The notes below the pieces were generated by a model. That model was given only the letters and a program-made list of their open reading frames with translations. It was not told where the DNA came from and did not search any database. A program made the position numbers and the translations under genes. Source: G965267605 sp965267605 (GTDB lineage Bacteria; Bacteroidota; Bacteroidia; Flavobacteriales_E; Vicingaceae). Taken from it: a stretch of DNA of 64,000 bases. The stretch is from NCBI GenBank assembly GCA_965267605.1, contig OZ254088.1, positions 3,100,001 to 3,164,000 of the forward strand. The letters run 5' to 3'. Positions 1-9,099 of this stretch are shown here, one piece after another; the first letter of the stretch is position 1, and each line of letters starts with the position of its first letter.

Positions 1-672
1 ATAGTATTCAAGTGCCTTTTCATAAAACCCCTGACGTTTAAAAACCGAACCGATATAGTGTAGCAGATGGCCGTAGTTTCTGTCTTTGATACCATTGGCA
101 TCGTATATCTTTTGTGACCGGAAGTACAGCTCTGATGCTTTGCCGTAATTACCCAGCGCATAATAGTGGCGGCCAATATGTGCTAGCAGATATGCTTGTT
201 GCCCATGGTCTCCTAGCTTTTCAAAAATCGTGAGTGCTGTATCATAAAACAAGAGAGATTCACTCAAGGAGCCTGCTATGTCAGCATGTCTGGCCAGCTC
301 AACATAGACTTTCGCAATCAGGCTCGAATCTTTCTGCGCAGCAATTGTTTTATATAGAAGAGATCTAGCATCACCGTACATGCCGTACCGGTCGTACATT
401 CTCGATAGGCCAAAAACCGCCTTCAGATACCAATCCTTGTTCTTGGTGGTTTCAGCAAACTCCACCGCACGTTTGGCGTAGGCGATAGATTGTAAGGAGT
501 CCTTGTTTCTATAGGCACGAGACAAGTCGAGGTAGGCAGAAATCTTCGCGGTGTCTGGAAGGGAAGTCTGTAACGCACGCTGAAGAGAATCAATAAGATC
601 TGTCTGACCTTTGGAGTATAACCCAATAAGGAAACAGAAAGACAGGATTAAAATTCGTGACGCGATCCGCAT
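1..672 (-). CDS. TPR-repeat protein, N-terminal part (cut by window edge)
   Basis: The reading frame is open from an ATG at 672 to the left edge, giving 224 codons; the C-terminus lies outside. The start carries a signal peptide (MRIASRILILSFCFLIGLYS...GQ), followed by helical repeats of TPR type with alternating YxxLS, YAKRAVEFAE and YxxALxxY patterns. In Bacteroidota such exported TPR arrays often precede a membrane segment and a histidine kinase, LuxR/LytTR output or SpoIIE phosphatase domain, but that part is not visible here, so the output is unknown. The next gene on the same strand ends 53 bases upstream. Confidence 0.75.
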   Translation of the reverse strand, partial: MRIASRILILSFCFLIGLYSKGQTDLIDSLQRALQTSLPDTAKISAYLDLSRAYRNKDSLQSIAYAKRAVEFAETTKNKDWYLKAVFGLSRMYDRYGMYGDARSLLYKTIAAQKDSSLIAKVYVELARHADIAGSLSESLLFYDTALTIFEKLGDHGQQAYLLAHIGRHYYALGNYGKASELYFRSQKIYDANGIKDRNYGHLLHYIGSVFKRQGFYEKALEYY

Positions 673-725
673 TTGGCAGACTTGTACACTAAAAGTAAGT
701 AAATGCAAAAACTACTCGCCCCAGG

Positions 726-2252
726 CTAAAGATCAAATTTGATGCCTTGAGCAAGCGGTAAGTCATCAGAATAATTGATGGTGTTTGTTTGCCTTCGCAT
801 ATAGGCTTTCCATGCATCAGAACCACTTTCGCGTCCACCGCCAGTTTCCTTTTCACCGCCAAACGCACCACCGATTTCTGCACCGCTCGTTCCTATGTTG
901 ACATTGGCAATTCCACAATCACTTCCGGCAGAACTCAAAAACTTCTCTGCCTCTCTAAGGTTGGTGGTCATGATGGCGGAAGACAAACCTTGTACCACGC
1001 CATTCTGCATAGCGATAGCCTGGTCCAGCGTTGAATACTTCAACAGGTACAACACGGGGGCAAATGTTTCGTGTTGAACGATGCCATTAGGATTATCCAC
1101 TTCAGCGATGCACGGCTTCACGTAACACCCGCTTTCGTATCCCTCTCCTTCAAGAACACCACCCTCAACAACAATGCGGCCGCCTTCTGCTTGCACAGCA
1201 TCAATAGCGGCTTGGTATTGAGCTACAGCACCGGTATCAATCAAAGGTCCCACATGGTTCTCTTCATTCAGAGGATTGCCAATCTTCAATTGGCCGTACG
1301 CATCAGCGAGCTTGCTTTTTACTTCATCATAAATGGATTCATGAATGATCAACCTTCTGGTAGAGGTACACCGCTGGCCAGCTGTTCCAACAGCACCAAA
1401 TACAGCTCCAATTACGGTCATCTTAAGATCTGCATCAGGGGTCACGATGATTGCATTGTTTCCACCAAGTTCCAGGATAGATCTTCCGAATCGCTCAGCA
1501 ACAACGCTGCCCACTTTTCTTCCCATGGCACAAGAACCAGTTGCTGAGATCAATGGCACTTTTTGATCGTGGGTTATCATTTCGCCAACCTGGTAATCTC
1601 CGTTGATCAAACATGACAATCCTCCTGGCAGATTATTTTCCTCAAGGATATCAGCGATGATTTTTTGACAGGCCACTGCGGACAATGGGGTCTTTTCCGA
1701 AGGCTTCCAGACACAAACATCACCACATACCCATGCAATGGCAGCGTTCCATGCCCAAACTGCAACGGGGAAATTGAATGCAGAGATGATGCCAACGACA
1801 CCAATCGGATGCCATTGCTCGTACATTCGGTGTCCGGGCCTTTCACTATGCATGGTCAAACCATACAGCTGTCTGGAAAGTCCAACAGCGAAATCACAGA
1901 TATCAATCATTTCCTGGACTTCTCCATATCCTTCCTGTAGAGATTTCCCCATTTCGTAAGACACCAATTGACCAAGAGGTTCCTTTAATTCTCTTAGGCG
2001 GTTGCCAAACTGACGGACCATCTCACCTCGTTTTGGTGCGGGAACCGTTCTCCATTCCAGGAACGCGGCATAAGACGCATTGATTACTTCGTGGTATTGA
2101 TCGGGCCCAGTGGTTCCGACCTTACCAATTTCTTTTCCGTCTACCGGACTTACAGAAGTAATGGTGTTTTCACTTTCCAACCAGCGCGACCCGATGGCCG
2201 TTCCACTATTGGTTTCAGATAATCCCAGTTTATTGAGTGCTTCCTGTATCAT
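726..2252 (-). CDS. amaB: ALDH7-family aldehyde dehydrogenase (alpha-aminoadipic semialdehyde / piperideine-6-carboxylate dehydrogenase)
   Basis: A full-length NAD(P)-dependent aldehyde dehydrogenase of 508 residues. Visible are the substrate-side Asn160 (SAFNFP), the cofactor Lys183 (WKPSEKTP), the general base Glu261 (ELGGNNA) and the nucleophile Cys295 (GQRCTSTRR). The C-terminal signature GSDAWKAYMRRQTNTINYS is typical of the ALDH7/antiquitin branch, which oxidises alpha-aminoadipic semialdehyde in lysine breakdown and can also act on osmolyte or lipid-derived aldehydes. No other lysine catabolic gene is in the window, so the physiological substrate is inferred from the family only. Transcription probably starts at the perfect -7 box at 2277-2284. 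Confidence 0.9.
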   Translation of the reverse strand: MIQEALNKLGLSETNSGTAIGSRWLESENTITSVSPVDGKEIGKVGTTGPDQYHEVINASYAAFLEWRTVPAPKRGEMVRQFGNRLRELKEPLGQLVSYEMGKSLQEGYGEVQEMIDICDFAVGLSRQLYGLTMHSERPGHRMYEQWHPIGVVGIISAFNFPVAVWAWNAAIAWVCGDVCVWKPSEKTPLSAVACQKIIADILEENNLPGGLSCLINGDYQVGEMITHDQKVPLISATGSCAMGRKVGSVVAERFGRSILELGGNNAIIVTPDADLKMTVIGAVFGAVGTAGQRCTSTRRLIIHESIYDEVKSKLADAYGQLKIGNPLNEENHVGPLIDTGAVAQYQAAIDAVQAEGGRIVVEGGVLEGEGYESGCYVKPCIAEVDNPNGIVQHETFAPVLYLLKYSTLDQAIAMQNGVVQGLSSAIMTTNLREAEKFLSSAGSDCGIANVNIGTSGAEIGGAFGGEKETGGGRESGSDAWKAYMRRQTNTINYSDDLPLAQGIKFDL

Positions 2253-2276
2253 GCCTTGTGATTGTCAAATTCGCAG

Positions 2277-2284
2277 CAAAACTA
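2277..2284 (-). promoter_or_regulatory. -7 promoter box for the ALDH7 gene
   Basis: On the minus strand this reads TAGTTTTG, a perfect match to the Bacteroidota -7 consensus TAnnTTTG, 25 bases upstream of the ATG at 2252. No clear -33 TTTG is seen at the usual spacing. It sits in the 129-base gap shared with the divergent DUF389 gene. Confidence 0.55.
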
Positions 2285-2381
2285 TCAAAATGATAAGTAA
2301 GAATGCGTTGTGAGTAACTTGTCTTTTCACTTCCCGTGAAGAGATGATACTTTTCTAAATTTATCTTGCATTCGAAAAGGA

Positions 2382-3839
2382 TTGACAGAGGAGCCACAGA
2401 TACCAGAGAACACGCCAGTGCAAGAGCCTGCCGAAGTGCCTGGAACCAATCTTAAAGGTTCTTTCAGAAATTTCATTGGAACTTTCTGGGAGGTCTTCAA
2501 GAAGATCGTCAATATCCGAAAGGGTACCGATTACCATGGCACAACTGAGCAGATCAAGAAGGACATTGAGTTTCAGGGCCACAACCTGTGGATTCTTATA
2601 TGCTCGATTTTCATTGCGTCAATTGGTCTTAATGTAGACTCTACGGCAGTGGTAATTGGCGCGATGCTTATCTCACCCTTGATGGGTCCTATAGTTGGTG
2701 CGGGGTATTCCCTGGCTGTTTATGATTGGGGCATTTTAACCAAGTCTGTAAAGAACCTGGCAATTGCGGCAGGGATCAGTATTCTGACTTCTGCCATTTA
2801 CTTTCTTCTGACTCCACTAGGTGAGCCCCAACACGAATTGATTGCAAGAACGAATCCAACTACGCTCGATGTGTTCATTGCCATCTTCGGTGGTGTTGCA
2901 GGAGTTGTTGCCGGTTCAAGGAAGGAAAGAGGGAATGTAATTCCAGGTGTGGCTATCGCTACAGCACTTATGCCACCGCTTTGCACCGTGGGTTATGGGC
3001 TTGCCAAATGGGACATGCACTTTTTCCTTGGTGCACTGTATCTCTTCATGATCAACAGCATATTCATCGCGCTTTCAACATTCACATTTGTTCGCTTGTT
3101 GAAGTTTCCATTGCGGGATTTCGTCAATCCGGCTACAGAAAGAAAGACCAAAATCTACATCGGAATAGCATTGATCATATTCCTTGTGCCAAGTATTGTT
3201 GCACTCTACAAGTCTGTCCGTCAGAACATATTTGAAGCTGATGCGGAACTTTTTGTGAAAGAACAGTTCGAGGGCGAGATGATCTACAATAGCAACATTG
3301 TGTACGATACAGATTCCATTCCAACCATCGAATTGTTCCTTGCAGGAGAACCTTTAGAAGAAGCCAGATTGGTAACGATTAAAAAGGAGATGGTCAACTA
3401 CGATCTGGATAAGACAGAACTCATTGTTCACCAACCGCAAGATCAATACGCGAAGTATGCGGAATTTGCCAGGGAAACCGGCCAACAAATGAAATCCGAA
3501 TTGCTGGAAGACCTATTGAAGAACAGCATTACAAAGATCGAGGATAAGGACAGTACAATTGCAGAATTACAGTACAGAATACTTGAGCTGGAATCTGACT
3601 CTGTTCCGTTTTTCAGCGTGAACAATGAAGCACATGCGCTGTTCGAACCCATTGAGAAGCTATCCTATGCAAGTGCCTTGGAAATCAACGACAAGGGAAC
3701 CTTAGATACCATACCAACATTTGTGGTTACATGGGATCCGAATACCTCCAGATCTGTTCGTAATAAGATCACGGAGCAAATGACTACCTGGTTAAGGCAA
3801 CGGATTCACAACGAACACGTGCGCGTAATTACACCCTAG
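2382..3839 (+). CDS. DUF389 family multi-spanning membrane protein
   Basis: 485 residues. An acidic, proline-rich cytoplasmic N-terminus (about 1-65) is followed by a block of hydrophobic segments (about 70-285) with the family hallmarks GAMLISPLMGPIVGAG and TALMPPLCTVGYGL, then a soluble C-terminal region with a helical stretch. DUF389 proteins (TIGR00341 type) are inner-membrane proteins of unknown function. The start is a TTG preceded by AAAAGG; no in-frame ATG lies nearby. A weak -7-like box (TATCTTGC, 2362-2369) lies 12 bases upstream of the start. The stop codon overlaps that of the convergent gene within the palindrome CTAG. Confidence 0.88.
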   Translation: MTEEPQIPENTPVQEPAEVPGTNLKGSFRNFIGTFWEVFKKIVNIRKGTDYHGTTEQIKKDIEFQGHNLWILICSIFIASIGLNVDSTAVVIGAMLISPLMGPIVGAGYSLAVYDWGILTKSVKNLAIAAGISILTSAIYFLLTPLGEPQHELIARTNPTTLDVFIAIFGGVAGVVAGSRKERGNVIPGVAIATALMPPLCTVGYGLAKWDMHFFLGALYLFMINSIFIALSTFTFVRLLKFPLRDFVNPATERKTKIYIGIALIIFLVPSIVALYKSVRQNIFEADAELFVKEQFEGEMIYNSNIVYDTDSIPTIELFLAGEPLEEARLVTIKKEMVNYDLDKTELIVHQPQDQYAKYAEFARETGQQMKSELLEDLLKNSITKIEDKDSTIAELQYRILELESDSVPFFSVNNEAHALFEPIEKLSYASALEINDKGTLDTIPTFVVTWDPNTSRSVRNKITEQMTTWLRQRIHNEHVRVITP

Positions 3840-4687
3840 TGTAGCACTTCTGCCTGGGCAGCTGGCTCGTTGCTGTCTGGAATCGTGGTTAACTTCTTAA
3901 CGATCTGTGCTGTAACTTCGGGCAAATGCTGCTTACAGATTTTGTTGATGTCGTTGGTCTGTGTTGAGAAATAGGTTTTTGCAGCTCCAGTATCTACAAC
4001 CTTGCCTGTGTGATCAAGGATTGTGAAATGCACCTTAATTTCTCTTTTGTATGAGTTATCAGCCAGCTTGTAATACTGATTGTTGACCGCCTTTTTGATG
4101 TCCAACTCATTGATGAAAATGAACCGGGTACTCTTGTAGGATTTGTGCAGTGTACTTAGCAGGTTTTCGTTTATAACCTTGGTCTTCATGTATTTCTCTC
4201 GCGTGTCGCGTCCGGTGGTAACTTCTCCGTCTGTAACAGGGTCGTGTTCTTCAACAACCTCATCTGACTTCGTGGTTTTCTCTTGGATTTTGGATACAAG
4301 TCCTTTGAGCGGATTTTTGCTTTTTGTCTGCTCTTCCTTGGGAGGGGCCGGAACGGGTTCGTACTGATATCCAATGGAGGAATAGATGTAGCTTAATTCT
4401 TTTCGCGCTTCTTCCGCATTGTCGAATCGGTAAAAGCTGATGGGGTCATGCACTTTCTTCAGTGCCAGGTAAATATTCTGATCGAGCGCACTTCTGAACT
4501 TCGCATTGATCTCAGCAAAGTTCATGTTATTGGCTTTGTGCAACTCCTGGTCAATGTCTGACGAATACATTTTGTACTCGTAAGGAACCAACAGTATGTT
4601 TTTCTTGCTGATAACTATCGGAGAGGATTCCTCCTGAGCGAATCCGGTCACAGTTAGCAGAATGAAGAGCAGGCTAATCGTTCGCAT
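3836..4687 (-). CDS. Exported protein of unknown function
   Basis: 283 residues with a short signal peptide (MRTISLLFILLTVTGFAQ). I recognise no domain. The mature part begins with ISKKNILLVPYEYKMYSSDIDQ, is helical around residues 45-105, has a low-complexity charged linker (about 110-165, PPKEEQTKSK to the acidic EEHDPVTDG stretch) and ends in a mixed alpha/beta region containing FTILDHTGKVVDTGAAKTYF. The ILLVPYEYKMYSSD opening resembles exported Bacteroidota proteins that act as small periplasmic factors, but no function can be assigned. Its stop overlaps the stop of the convergent DUF389 gene by four bases. Confidence 0.75.
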   Translation of the reverse strand: MRTISLLFILLTVTGFAQEESSPIVISKKNILLVPYEYKMYSSDIDQELHKANNMNFAEINAKFRSALDQNIYLALKKVHDPISFYRFDNAEEARKELSYIYSSIGYQYEPVPAPPKEEQTKSKNPLKGLVSKIQEKTTKSDEVVEEHDPVTDGEVTTGRDTREKYMKTKVINENLLSTLHKSYKSTRFIFINELDIKKAVNNQYYKLADNSYKREIKVHFTILDHTGKVVDTGAAKTYFSTQTNDINKICKQHLPEVTAQIVKKLTTIPDSNEPAAQAEVLH

Positions 4688-4780
4688 ATTTTCCCATTTT
4701 ATGCAATAGTATGCGAATTCGGTGCCAGCACTGGCGTTACAGCAGCCAACTAATCAACAATGCAATGTAGATAAACAGGG

Positions 4781-6136
4781 CTATTGGGGCGAACAACCAC
4801 GAACGATATCCATGCCGTTTGCGTAGACCATGAACACCAATAAGAAGATCATTCCAGCAATTTGGGCATACTCCATGAGCTTCTCATTCGGCTTCCTGCC
4901 AGTTAGCAATTCGTAAGAGAGGAACATCACGTGGCCCCCGTCTAGCGCAGGAATAGGCAAAAGGTTCATAAACGCCAGAATGATAGAAATGAAGGCAGTG
5001 GTTCTCCAAAACGACTCCCAATGCCACTCATATCCGAAGAGCTTGGTAATTGTTCCAAACCCTCCCAGCTGTTTAACACCAGCCTTAGAGAAAATGAACT
5101 TGAACTGAACGATATAAAACTGCAGTACTTCAACCGTTTCATTAAATCCCGCAGGAATCGCTTCAAGGAAGGAATACTCTTTCGTCTTGTATTCAAACAA
5201 CTCATCCGTACCTACAGGGAACACCCCTATATTTCCCATGGTATCCAATTTAACGGGAACGTCCACTGGGGCGCCATCACGTATTACAGAAAGAGTAACC
5301 TCTTCGTCTTTATGCTTGGTGAGCTCCAATCTCAGGAACTGAAAATACTCCAACGATTGTCCATTGATACCAACGATGTGATCTCCTGCCTGAAGCTCCG
5401 AGGCATCAGCGCCAGAACCAGGTTTAATAGAATCTACTTTGAATGGGAACAATGGCATTAACGGCTGTCTGATACCATTGGCGACCATAGTATCACCGTA
5501 GCTTTCAGGGAAAGGGATATCTACTTTTTCTCCATTTCTAAGAACAGTGTAAGTGCCCACGTTGCCAGAGATCATGTCAATCGTGATCTTCCTGTAATCA
5601 TGCATTTCTGGCACTGGTTTCCCATCAAGGGCAAGGAACTTGTCACCATTTTGGAAGCCCAGGTCGATCAGAGACGAATCACAATAAATGCCGTGCGTCA
5701 TGCCATCCACCGGTAGGTAAGTTTTCCCCCAGGTGAACAGAACAGCAGAGTAGATCAAGAAAGCCAGAAAGGCATTAACAATGATGCCACCCAACATAAT
5801 GATCAACCGCTGCCATGTGGGTTTACTTCTGAACTCCCATGGCTCTGGCTCCTTGGCCATCGCATCCTTATCCATAGACTCATCGATCATTCCTGCAATC
5901 TTAACGTAACCCCCAAATGGGAACCAGCCAAGCCCATAAACAGTATCTCCTTTCTTGAATTTGAATAGTGAGAACGGAAGAATATTGGGGAATGGGAAAA
6001 GAAAATCGAAGAAGAGATAAAACTTCTCTACCCGGGTCTTGAAAAGTCGAGCAGGGATAAAGTGCCCAAGCTCATGAAGCGCGATAAGTAGCGATAAGCT
6101 TAATAGCAGCTGTGATATCTGAATAAACAAGTCCAT
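4781..6136 (-). CDS. rseP: RseP-type site-2 zinc metalloprotease
   Basis: An intramembrane protease of 451 residues that cleaves membrane-anchored regulators such as anti-sigma factors. The zinc-binding HELGH motif (His21, Glu22, His25) lies in the first membrane helix and the third ligand is in LLPIPALDGGH (Asp399). Two PDZ-like regions lie between (about 150-220 and 225-310; GSGADASELQAGDHIVGING is a clear PDZ loop). No sigma/anti-sigma pair is in the window. The C-terminus ends abruptly as DIVRGCSPQ, while another frame continues into a hydrophobic helix (see findings), so a frameshift at the very end is possible. Confidence 0.93.
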   Translation of the reverse strand: MDLFIQISQLLLSLSLLIALHELGHFIPARLFKTRVEKFYLFFDFLFPFPNILPFSLFKFKKGDTVYGLGWFPFGGYVKIAGMIDESMDKDAMAKEPEPWEFRSKPTWQRLIIMLGGIIVNAFLAFLIYSAVLFTWGKTYLPVDGMTHGIYCDSSLIDLGFQNGDKFLALDGKPVPEMHDYRKITIDMISGNVGTYTVLRNGEKVDIPFPESYGDTMVANGIRQPLMPLFPFKVDSIKPGSGADASELQAGDHIVGINGQSLEYFQFLRLELTKHKDEEVTLSVIRDGAPVDVPVKLDTMGNIGVFPVGTDELFEYKTKEYSFLEAIPAGFNETVEVLQFYIVQFKFIFSKAGVKQLGGFGTITKLFGYEWHWESFWRTTAFISIILAFMNLLPIPALDGGHVMFLSYELLTGRKPNEKLMEYAQIAGMIFLLVFMVYANGMDIVRGCSPQ

Positions 6137-6214
6137 CCTTCAGGGAACGCGAATGTAATTAATCTTCGTCTGAAATGAGCATTGTTACCGCGTGTGAAAC
6201 AACCTGCGGCTGGT

Positions 6215-7555
6215 TTAGTTCCGATTGATACGCGAATTACTCTTGATCTCATCAACCAAACTCTCCTTCGCCTGGCTATAAGTTTGAATGTTGATGTACT
6301 GCCCTTTACCCGCATCCGATATCTCCTTCATCGATTTAGCAGTCCACTTCTCATTCTTTACTCCTACAACAGAAATGGTGACACCTTTTTCTGCATTCTT
6401 TTCTACATCTCGCAGAATGTTCCCACTACTGCTGGAAACATTGAAGGCCCCATCTGTAGAAATGATGACTTGGTTATTGCCATCCTCTATCTTGTGTTTG
6501 TTAGCAACCTGATACGCTTTCTTTATGCCTTTCGCACCTGCGGTGTAACCACCTGCTTCCAAATCCTGAATGGCTTGAATAGCTTCTTGTTTTTGGTTTC
6601 CAGGCACACCGTCCAGCACAATTTCCGTTGTACTGGCGTAGGTTACCAAAGAGAATCTATCAATGTCTCGCAGCATATTCAGAAGCTCAATCATGGACGC
6701 TTTCAGCAAATCCAACCTTCCTTTCTGCTTCATTGAAACGGAGATGTCAATCAGGAAAACCACATTGTTGGGTGCAAACTCGTTCCGTGGCAGCGCTTCT
6801 TTCGGTAGCGTGTCCTCAGGAACCGGTTTTACTGAGTCTATCGGCTCAGGTACTACCGGAACTGTATCCGCGGCTGCAATTTCGTCTTCGGTCATGGGGT
6901 CTAGTTCCAACACCAATTGTGTGGCTTGTTTGTACAAGAAGAAATCCGATTCGTCACCCTTGAACCCGGACTTGGATGCAACAACGTAATACATCTCCTG
7001 CTTGTAAACATTCTTGGTGATGCCGTCACGGTTGGTGTTGTAGGTTTTGTAAACCAATCCATCCCAAATCACCTCCACTTTTGCATTTCTGATAGGAGCC
7101 TTGGTTTTCTTATTGATCACTTTAACCGTCCAGGGGAAATTGGTGCTTACCGGTTGCCGCTTAGTCCTGAAATCAGGGCACGCCCAGTCTTCTTTCTTGT
7201 CTTCATAAAGGGCGGTTCCCTCAAGGGTAAAAGTGATGGGCTCGTTATTGCTGCTTACCCAAACCGGAACATCCTTCTTGAATTTCCCCTTCTTCATGGG
7301 GGTGTATTTGATGCGTATGAAGGCGGTGCTATCAGGGAGCAATTTCTTCTTGCTATAAAGCACCTTTACCGCGTAAGGTTCATCAGCCCTCAAAAGGTAG
7401 ATGGGTTTATCGCTGGCATTGCTTACCTCAAAATCAAACCAGGTCTGATCGCCCTTCTTGATCTCGCCAAAATCGTGGTAGCTGGTGCTGAATACGAACT
7501 GACCCTGCGCCAGAACACTGGAAAACAAAAGAGCTATGATGGTTAGGTAACGCAT
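6215..7555 (-). CDS. Exported DUF1573-like / von Willebrand factor A domain protein
   Basis: 446 residues. A signal peptide (MRYLTIIALLFSSVLAQGQ) is followed by a DUF1573/ASH-like beta-sandwich (about 20-115, FSTSYHDFGEIKKGDQTW), a carboxypeptidase-regulatory-like beta domain (about 130-215), a Pro/Glu/Val-rich linker (about 220-255), and a C-terminal VWA domain. The VWA metal site is intact: DISVSMK, a Thr in the second loop, and STDGAFN. VWA domains bind protein partners through the metal, so this is probably a periplasmic or surface scaffold. It lies between rseP and the GH3-like gene on the same strand, with gaps of 78 and 34 bases. Confidence 0.82.
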   Translation of the reverse strand: MRYLTIIALLFSSVLAQGQFVFSTSYHDFGEIKKGDQTWFDFEVSNASDKPIYLLRADEPYAVKVLYSKKKLLPDSTAFIRIKYTPMKKGKFKKDVPVWVSSNNEPITFTLEGTALYEDKKEDWACPDFRTKRQPVSTNFPWTVKVINKKTKAPIRNAKVEVIWDGLVYKTYNTNRDGITKNVYKQEMYYVVASKSGFKGDESDFFLYKQATQLVLELDPMTEDEIAAADTVPVVPEPIDSVKPVPEDTLPKEALPRNEFAPNNVVFLIDISVSMKQKGRLDLLKASMIELLNMLRDIDRFSLVTYASTTEIVLDGVPGNQKQEAIQAIQDLEAGGYTAGAKGIKKAYQVANKHKIEDGNNQVIISTDGAFNVSSSSGNILRDVEKNAEKGVTISVVGVKNEKWTAKSMKEISDAGKGQYINIQTYSQAKESLVDEIKSNSRINRN

Positions 7556-7589
7556 TGTAATTGCTAACGCAAAATCTGCTCCAAACTTA

Positions 7590-9092
7590 TCAATTCAGGG
7601 CATGGCTACCCAAAGCATCAGCTATTTTCCTGTCATTGGCCAGTCTGGGCACCTTATTCTGACCACCCAGCTTGCCAATGCTATCCATGTAGGCATTGAA
7701 TCCGGACTCCTTCATCTGCGTAATGCGGAGGGCCCCCAGCATATTGCCATCACGAAGGTCCTTGTAATAACTGTTTTGCTGCTGCAGACACTCATCCAGC
7801 AACTGTGCAACTTTGCCCATGTCTGTTGGTTGTTCGATGAATTCGATGAACCATTCATGGTAAGCAACCTCACCTTCTCTTGGGTTAACCTGAGGCGCAA
7901 CATGAAATTCTTTTACCATGACTCCAGTCTGAGACGCGACCTGTTCTACGGCTCGTTCTACTTCTATGCCTATTACGTGTTCACCAAACGCTGAAGTGTA
8001 GTGCGCGATGCGACCTGACACCACCAATCGGTAGGGCTGATCGGAGACGAAGCGTATAGTATCTCCAATAAGATAACCCCACAATCCGGCCGTGGTAGAA
8101 AGAACGATGGCGTAGTCTACTCCCAGTTCTACATCCGTTAATTTCAACCGGGTGGGCCTTTCTTCATGAATCTCAGAAAGCGGGATGAATTCATAGAACA
8201 TACCAGCTTCGAGGTTCAGAAGCAGTCCTTCACCACCTTGCTTGTCTTGGAAAGCAATAAATCCTTCCGATGCAGGATAGGTTTCAACCATAGGAAAGTC
8301 AGCACCTAACAGCTTATGAAAGGTCTCCTTGTATGGTTCATAATTAACACCACCGTGCACGATTAATTCAAGCGTAGGGTAAAGCGCTTTGATATGCTCT
8401 TTTCCGGATTTCTTCAAGAGTGCTTCCAGGTACATCTGAACCCAGGGCGGAATGCCACTGATCAGGCTCATTGGGGCATCAATAGTCTCCATAACTATGG
8501 CGTCTATCTTGGTTTCCCAATCCTCTATCATGTTGGTGGTCATAGTGGGCAGGCGGTTCCTTTGCAGATAACCAGGCACATGATGCGCAACAATACCAGA
8601 GAGCCGACCTATGGGTACTTTGCCAGAAGTATCGAGCTCGGGACTACCCTGTACGAAAATCATATTGCCGTTTACCACAGCAGTGTTTTCAGATTCTTCT
8701 ATGTAGCATAGAATGGCATCACGGGCGGCTGCGATGTGATGACGAATGGATTGCTTCGAAATCGGGATATACTTTACACCACTTGTGGTTCCGGATGTTT
8801 TACACATGTATAAAGGAAGGCCCGGCCATGTTACATTGGCTTCCCCATCCAACACCCGATCGATGTATCCCCGAATTTCTTCATAACCGATGATGGGAAC
8901 CCGTTGTTTGAAATCTTCATGGCTATGGATATTAGCGAAATCGTGATCCTTACCGAACGCAGTGTGTTGCGCTTTATGGATGAGGTACCTGAAAATCCGA
9001 TCCTGAGCAACACCAGGTTTGCGGTGCACCTTTTCCAATCGTCTTCTGGTTCTACGTGCCAGGGGCAAACTCAGCAACGACTTCAGTCCCAT
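7590..9092 (-). CDS. GH3-family acyl-adenylate enzyme (auxin-responsive GH3 type)
   Basis: 500 residues. The ATP-binding loop CKTSGTTSGVKYIP (about residues 97-110), the YPASEGFIAFQD segment and the YEFIPLSE strand are typical of the GH3 branch of the adenylate-forming superfamily. Plant GH3 enzymes conjugate amino acids to carboxylic acids such as indole acetate. Bacterial homologues are common in Bacteroidota but their substrates are unknown, so no reaction should be assumed beyond carboxylate adenylation. The gene begins only seven bases after the stop of the M23 peptidase gene, so the two are probably co-transcribed. Confidence 0.85.
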   Translation of the reverse strand: MGLKSLLSLPLARRTRRRLEKVHRKPGVAQDRIFRYLIHKAQHTAFGKDHDFANIHSHEDFKQRVPIIGYEEIRGYIDRVLDGEANVTWPGLPLYMCKTSGTTSGVKYIPISKQSIRHHIAAARDAILCYIEESENTAVVNGNMIFVQGSPELDTSGKVPIGRLSGIVAHHVPGYLQRNRLPTMTTNMIEDWETKIDAIVMETIDAPMSLISGIPPWVQMYLEALLKKSGKEHIKALYPTLELIVHGGVNYEPYKETFHKLLGADFPMVETYPASEGFIAFQDKQGGEGLLLNLEAGMFYEFIPLSEIHEERPTRLKLTDVELGVDYAIVLSTTAGLWGYLIGDTIRFVSDQPYRLVVSGRIAHYTSAFGEHVIGIEVERAVEQVASQTGVMVKEFHVAPQVNPREGEVAYHEWFIEFIEQPTDMGKVAQLLDECLQQQNSYYKDLRDGNMLGALRITQMKESGFNAYMDSIGKLGGQNKVPRLANDRKIADALGSHALN

Positions 9093-9099
9093 TCGCTTC

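Noticed and set aside
1071..1547. Plus-strand frame of about 158 codons inside the aldehyde dehydrogenase gene
   Set aside because: No recognisable domain; the opposite strand encodes a complete conserved enzyme.
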